DNA from: Larix sibirica | Taxonomy: Eukaryota > Streptophyta > Pinopsida > Pinales > Pinaceae | NCBI GenBank assembly: GCA_004151065.3 | Contig: NWUY0300075595.1 | Location: 4,109 to 14,788, forward strand | Direction of reading: 5' to 3' | DNA: 10,680 nucleotides | In this document: piece by piece, positions 7,179 through 10,680 of the stretch | Layout: each line of letters begins with the position of its first letter | Numbering within the stretch: the stretch's first letter is position 1 | The notes under the pieces: model-generated | The model's input: only the letters and a program-made list of their open reading frames with translations | Told to the model about the DNA's origin: nothing | Database searches by the model: none | Translations under genes and position numbers: made by a program

Positions 7179-7462
7179 ACGCATGTTCTGTTCGAAACAA
7201 GTGTTTTGTTCACTAGGGTTAACTTAGCGGCAACGGTTGACTAAACATACGTTTGGACCCATCCATAAATAATTGCGTGAGCTTCATTACAACAAATAGG
7301 TTTTATGCTGATGAAGATGCGATTGAGGTGCAGCTTATCCATTGCCACGGTTCATCGTGAGGCACAGCCCTCTTTGCAAGCAAGATGAACCCACGTCATC
7401 TTTACAACTAAATCCGACTGAATCTCTGCAACATCTTCCACCAACCCGAGCAAGAGCTAAAA
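7179..7462. other. No gene: spacer upstream of block A right copy
   Basis: No reading frame is supported here. Short matches to plant regulatory motifs occur: AACGG followed by TTGACT (7232-7242; MYB-like and W-box-like) and CACGTCA (7392-7398; ACGT core). Such motifs are frequent by chance and are not called as sites. If the A/B duplication unit began here, the same sequence should lie just before the window start. Confidence 0.4.
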
Positions 7463-7917
7463 TTTATTAAAATAATTACTTGACTTTTGATGGCAATGAA
7501 TCTCCGAATGACTGTCAGGATGTGGATCATGGAAGGGCCATGGGTAGCTTTACAACGAAATCTCTTCCCATGTATCTTCCAGCAACTTTCCGATGCAAAC
7601 GCTAAATTTGGGGGAAAAATTATTAGGCACGAAACCAAGTGAATGAAATTTCGCAGAAGAATCCTAGAAGATTCTGAATATGGACAGGGAGTAGACGCCA
7701 ATGAATTACCCAGCAACTGGAAGGAAGGATCTGAGAATGTCAGGCAACCCACAAACGCTAAATTTGGGGGAATTTTTTTAGGCACGGAACCAAGTGAATA
7801 AAATTTCACAGAAGAATCCGAGAAGATTCTAAATATGAGTTTGGGGCAGACGCCACTGAATTACCCAGCAACTTGAAGGAAGGATCTGAGAATGTCAGGC
7901 AACCCACACTCAATATC

Positions 7918-7924
7918 TATATAT
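7918..7924 (+). promoter_or_regulatory. Extra TATA-like element inside the array
   Basis: TATATAT sits in the same 20-bp context as at 277 and 8255, at the end of unit 2. It lies 337 bp upstream of the promoter-proximal copy, the size of the duplicated unit pair. If the proximal copy is a real promoter, this is a duplicate core promoter, with about 475 bp to the ATG at 8399. Confidence 0.3.
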
Positions 7925-8254
7925 TTTCTTGATAACGCTAAATTAGGGGGGGGAATTATTAGGTACGAAACCAAGTGAAAGAAATTTCGCAGAAGAATCC
8001 GAGAAGATTCTGAATATGGACAGGGAGCAGACGCCAATGAATTACCCAGCAACTGGAAGGAAGGATCTGAGAATGTGAGGCAACCCACAAACGCTAAATT
8101 TGGGGGAAAGTTTTTTAGTCACGAAACCAAGTGAATAAAATTTTGCAGAAGAATTCGACAAGATTCTAAATATGGGTTGGGAGCAGACGCCAATGAACTG
8201 CCCAGCAACTTGAAGGAAAGATCTGAGAATGTCAGGCAACCGACACTCAATATC

Positions 8255-8261
8255 TATATAT
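8255..8261 (+). promoter_or_regulatory. Candidate TATA box upstream of the small frame at 8399
   Basis: TATATAT in TCTATATATTTTC is the counterpart of 277-283. The leader to the ATG is about 32 bp longer than on the left because of extra sequence around 8272-8305. Conservation of the element between diverged copies gives mild support. No expression evidence is available. Confidence 0.4.
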
Positions 8262-8398
8262 TTTCTTGATGTGCCGAGACGAGGGAAATGCACATTAATG
8301 CGACTAACAGTGTGCTTTTACGCCAACGTTTGATGCGAAAATAGGCGATTTAGTTTGATTTTAGTGTAAGAGATTGAAATCCAAGCTCTTGATGAGCA

Positions 8399-8706
8399 AT
8401 GGAAGTTTGTAGTTGTAATCGTGTTGTTGTGACCGGTGTCATCTCTTCTGCGCGTGAAAATGATCTTCATGAGTTCCAACAGTCCCAGAATCCCGAGAAT
8501 AGTTCCAGCAGTCCCAGAATCCGGAGAATATTTTCCCCGAGACGATCTCCTTCGTGTGGGAATTACGAGCAACTCACAACAGCAATGACGGTGACGAAAC
8601 GCAGAACGATATTGTCAAATTAAAAAAACCCAAGATTTCCCCGGGGCAGATTTTCCGTGAGCGATTCATCAACAGCGATAACGAAGACGAAAATCAAGGA
8701 AGATAA
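8399..8706 (+). pseudogene. Small unidentified reading frame in block A, right copy, frameshifted
   Basis: The start is the same as in the left copy: ATG in GAGCAATGGAAG with a TGA one codon upstream. The frame is open to TAA at 8621-8623. Relative to the left copy it has two length changes that keep the frame: one codon lost near the start and ten gained near 8491 by duplication of the CAGTCCCAGAATCC segment. A 4-bp loss near 8577 then breaks it. The old frame is visible after the break from 8587 (DGDETQNDIVKLKKPK, then SPGQIFRERF) to TAA at 8704-8706, open where the left copy has its stop. Each copy thus preserves the part damaged in the other, which suggests an intact ancestor of roughly 90-105 residues. 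No family is recognised. Whether the 74-codon version is made is unknown. Confidence 0.45.
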
Positions 8707-9094
8707 AGGAGGTTTTACTGCCAAAAAGGGGTCTTTTCCCGTTTGTAATCTTCTTTCCGTTTCTGGGTCCTTTTTCGTTTTTTGGTAGGGTTAATGCTTT
8801 TCTTGTTATATGGGATTCTTGGGTGGAGTAAATGCTTCCCTTGATATGAAGGGAGGTATGAATTTATAACCTCATTGACAGGTTACAAATTACTTTGTGA
8901 TCCCTCTGAGTCATGTTGACGCCTTCTCCTGTAATCTTCATGTTATAATTGATTTTTTAAGTTGAGTATTTTTTAATATGTGATCATTTTTTAAGATATT
9001 CATGAGATATTTTTGGGTACGTGATTATTTTGGTTATGATTTTGTTAATCATATTTTTGGATGTGTTTGGATGGAATTGTATTCACGAGGAGAT
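8707..9094. other. No gene: end of block A and unshared junction
   Basis: Up to 9001 this matches 671-985. Positions 9002-9094 have no counterpart in the left copy and connect directly to block B. They mark either the ancestral A-B junction or the scar of a deletion. The ATG at 9002 opens a frame that runs through this junction into the conserved block B frame, but its upstream half is not supported by the left copy. Confidence 0.5.
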
Positions 9095-10400
9095 ATATTC
9101 TGTGCTAGACGTGTCCAAACTCAAAGCAATGCTTATGCAGGATTTCAACTTTTTCTAGCTTTAATTTGCAAGAAAATTGTATTTCATCAAACAGCAGCAA
9201 GGAGGATTATTTGGATCTTATATGCTTTGGCATATTTGAATACTTCATCACATACTGCATGCTTTTAAGTTAAAATAAAGGTTGGAAAAACAGGAGGCCA
9301 GTTGTAGTGGTGACAGTGAATAGAAGTATTTTCCCTAAATCATTGGTATATTGTACATCACTATCCTAGCCCCTAGACCTCATACCCAATACTTCTCATG
9401 TAATACTAGCGCAGAACCAAGCTCTACAGAATGGGTAATGGACTTGTTTAAAAACAACTTTTTCATTTGAATCACCATGCAATTCAATAAATTACAAGAA
9501 ATCAACCATTTGAGAACTGAGTGATAAAGGAAAGATCGAACTGACACAAAATGTGGTATTGCTGGAGCCATCGATGGCTGCAAGTTAAAACATGATACCC
9601 TTTTCCACTAACATGCAAAGAGGAGAAAATAATTCTGAGCATATTCTGCTGTTCCAAGTGGTCATTTTGACCTTATTCTATTGCAGGGTAATGGGCTTCT
9701 AAGCCAAACTGCTGGTATTATTCTTTAAATACTAAATGCTACTAGATATATTACCTAATGTTTATGCTTGACATGCAGCATCTCTTTAGTTATGTACAAA
9801 AATATAGTGGTACTGATCTGTTGCCATACCCTTTTTTTAATAGTGCCAGGGATTGAGTCTTAGTGAGAGACATATGTAAGTTTAGTAAGGTATCCATATC
9901 AATTCAAGCAATTGACATTGAATACATTACCTGCATTCAATAGATTTTAGTAGTGCTTTCTGCTTTTTCTTTCCTCAGAAAAAATATTGTAATTTTATTT
10001 TGATGAACAAAATTACACTTTTCAGATGCTCTGTCAGTAACGCGTCATTATAGCATTCAGCTTCAAAGTTCTTCTCAAACAAAGAGTGGGATTATCCCAA
10101 CATCACTTACAGATGAACCTCATTATAACCTCATCAAAATAACACTCACATCAGTAGCAAAAAGAGCATATAAAACACTAGACAGTTCTTGTATTTCTCA
10201 CATATCGTTATAGGAAACAGTCCCTATTTACTTGGCATTTCCAACTAGTAAAAAGAGTTCAGATAAAACTAAATAAAAGCTTACAGATCAAAAGTAAAGT
10301 CCAGTTCAGACCCAGCCAGAATATTATAGAGAATCATGAAATAGTGGATGAGTACTCAGACACCGGGCCTTCTCTTTCCTCCTGAATGTACCACTGCCCA
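9095..10400. repeat. Duplicated block B, right copy
   Basis: This is the homologue of 4941-6246 at roughly 85-92% identity by eye, with scattered indels such as the shorter GCCATCGATGGCTGCAAG at about 9568 against 5405-5430. Both copies keep an AATAAA on each strand. Unlike the left copy, the sequence continues past CATGAG into more of the - strand RNase H frame, so the left copy is the truncated one, at least at this end. Confidence 0.9.
9125..9268 (+). other. 47-codon reading frame conserved in block B, right copy
   Basis: The frame reads SNAYAGFQLFLALICKKI and on to SSHTACF and TAA (9266-9268), with AATAAA at 9274-9279. It is the counterpart of 4961-5104, equal in length. An ATG at 9002 gives an 88-codon frame here, but that start lies in sequence absent from the left copy. 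It contains a hydrophobic stretch (FQLFLALICKKIVF) and a basic ARR motif. I do not recognise it. Confidence 0.3.
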
Positions 10401-10680
10401 TGAGGCATGTGTAAAGCAGCTTTGGATAGACCATCGGTAACTGTGTTCCTTTCCCTGTACACATGGGAGAAGAAAGATGGTGAAAAATTGTACAAACACC
10501 TTGTAACTCTTCCAATAATGGTTGCAGTAAAAAAATTAGGCAGTTCTGTTCTATCCTCATCCATTTGAATACGATTATAGAATGTTGTAAGAAAATCTCC
10601 CTACGGATAGGTAGATATCCCCTTGGGATTAGAAAAGGCCCCTAGTTGCCTACCCAAGACAGAGATGAAACAAATAGACA
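10334..10680 (-). pseudogene. C-terminal RNase H part of a LINE-type retrotransposon protein, runs off the window
   Basis: The - strand frame contains SHVYRERNTVTDGLSKAAL, close to the HxYREaNxxADxLSKxxL pattern at the C-terminal end of RNase H-like domains in plant non-LTR retrotransposons and related reverse-transcriptase proteins. HGQWYIQEEREG follows, the kind of tail seen in such proteins. Upstream, the frame stays open to an in-frame TAG at 10601-10603. It then continues to the window edge with SVLGRQLGAFSNPKG, which I cannot place. At the C-terminus a 2-bp deletion relative to 6164-6246 shifts the ending to a TGA at 10334-10336. RNase H would normally remove the RNA strand during target-primed reverse transcription. 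With one stop and one frameshift this copy is dead. Reverse transcriptase and endonuclease parts, if present, lie outside the window. Confidence 0.6.

Larger units (their letters stand above)
7598..8272. repeat. Four-unit tandem array, alternating 156 and 180 bp
   Basis: Units begin with AACGCTAAATT at 7598, 7754, 7934 and 8090, giving spacings of 156, 180 and 156 bp; the last unit also ends with the longer tail at about 8272. Each contains GCACGAAACCAAGTGAA (or a variant), TTTCRCAGAAGAATCC, GACGCCA, AATTACCCAGCAACT and GAGAATGTSAGGCAACC. Units 2 and 4 carry an extra 24-25 bp, including CAATATCTATATATTTTCTT. The alternation implies that a pair of units (336 bp) duplicated as one block. Frames that stay open on the - strand through the array are a result of unit lengths divisible by three. 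Confidence 0.93.
7463..9001. repeat. Duplicated block A, right copy (expanded upstream array)
   Basis: This is the homologue of 1-985, in the same order: GGAAGGGCCATG segment, repeat units, TATATAT, small frame, and the ATGTTGACGCCTTCTCCTGT segment near 8912. It is about 550 bp longer, mainly because the upstream unit is present four times. Homology with the left copy ends at about 9001 (AGATATTC). It is followed after roughly 95 bp by block B, whereas about 4 kb intervenes on the left. Confidence 0.85.

Noticed and set aside
7232-7398. W-box-like TTGACT and ACGT-core CACGTCA as promoter elements
   Set aside because: Short motifs expected often by chance. There is no nearby TATA element or gene start within normal distance except the distant block A frame.
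7408-8293. Three - strand frames rich in repeats of PSFQLLGNSLAS / LPDILRSFLQVAG
   Set aside because: They are translations of the same 156/180-bp array in different frames. Unit lengths divisible by three keep frames open without selection, and the residues change frame from unit to unit.
9380-9583. 67-codon - strand frame in block B
   Set aside because: I recognise no motif in it, and it lies in what would be the LINE 3' untranslated region.
10324-10560. Second - strand frame overlapping the RNase H fragment
   Set aside because: It is a shadow in another frame. The RNase H-like signature is only in the frame ending at 10334.

Overview
The window looks like non-genic, repeat-rich nuclear DNA from a seed plant. 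The reasons are the AT-rich spacers, the layered tandem duplications, the decayed retroelement pieces, a plant-type TATA element and plant-like ATG contexts (AACAATGG, GAGCAATGG). A gymnosperm is possible but cannot be shown from this sequence. I see no intact conventional protein-coding gene, no rRNA, no convincing functional tRNA, no CRISPR array and no bacterial operon structure.

The main feature is a diverged direct duplication. Block A lies at 1-985 and again at 7463-9001. Block B lies at 4941-6246 and again at 9095-10400. Order and orientation are the same. In the right-hand copy A and B are nearly adjacent; in the left-hand copy about 4 kb of other sequence separates them. Block A holds a TATA element followed by a small open reading frame (389 and 8399, + strand). 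The two copies share its start and most of its residues, but each is broken at a different place. The DNA around and upstream of the TATA element is single-copy on the left and expanded to four tandem units (156 and 180 bp periods) on the right, which duplicates the TATA element. Block B holds a conserved 47-codon reading frame on the + strand. At its far end, on the - strand, is the C-terminal end of a LINE-type RNase H domain. This domain is cut off at 6246 on the left and continues towards the window end on the right.

The sequence between the two left-hand blocks (986-4940) starts with very AT-rich DNA carrying a 53-bp tandem duplication. Next is a partly duplicated, decayed Arg/Glu/Asp-rich coding fragment (1280-2375) that resembles plant RBM25-type splicing factors. 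After a featureless stretch come a weak SINE-like segment (about 3205-3300), a 20-bp/60-bp minisatellite (about 3612-4060) and a pyrimidine-rich tract. Between the two duplicate copies (6247-7462) lie a 169-bp tandem duplication, a perfect 11-bp hairpin, and a 79-bp duplication containing a nested 29-bp duplication.

The picture is of a plant repeat island shaped by repeated tandem duplication. Nothing here demonstrates a working new system. The best candidates for a closer look are the small frame with its multiplied promoter-like region, and the duplication itself.
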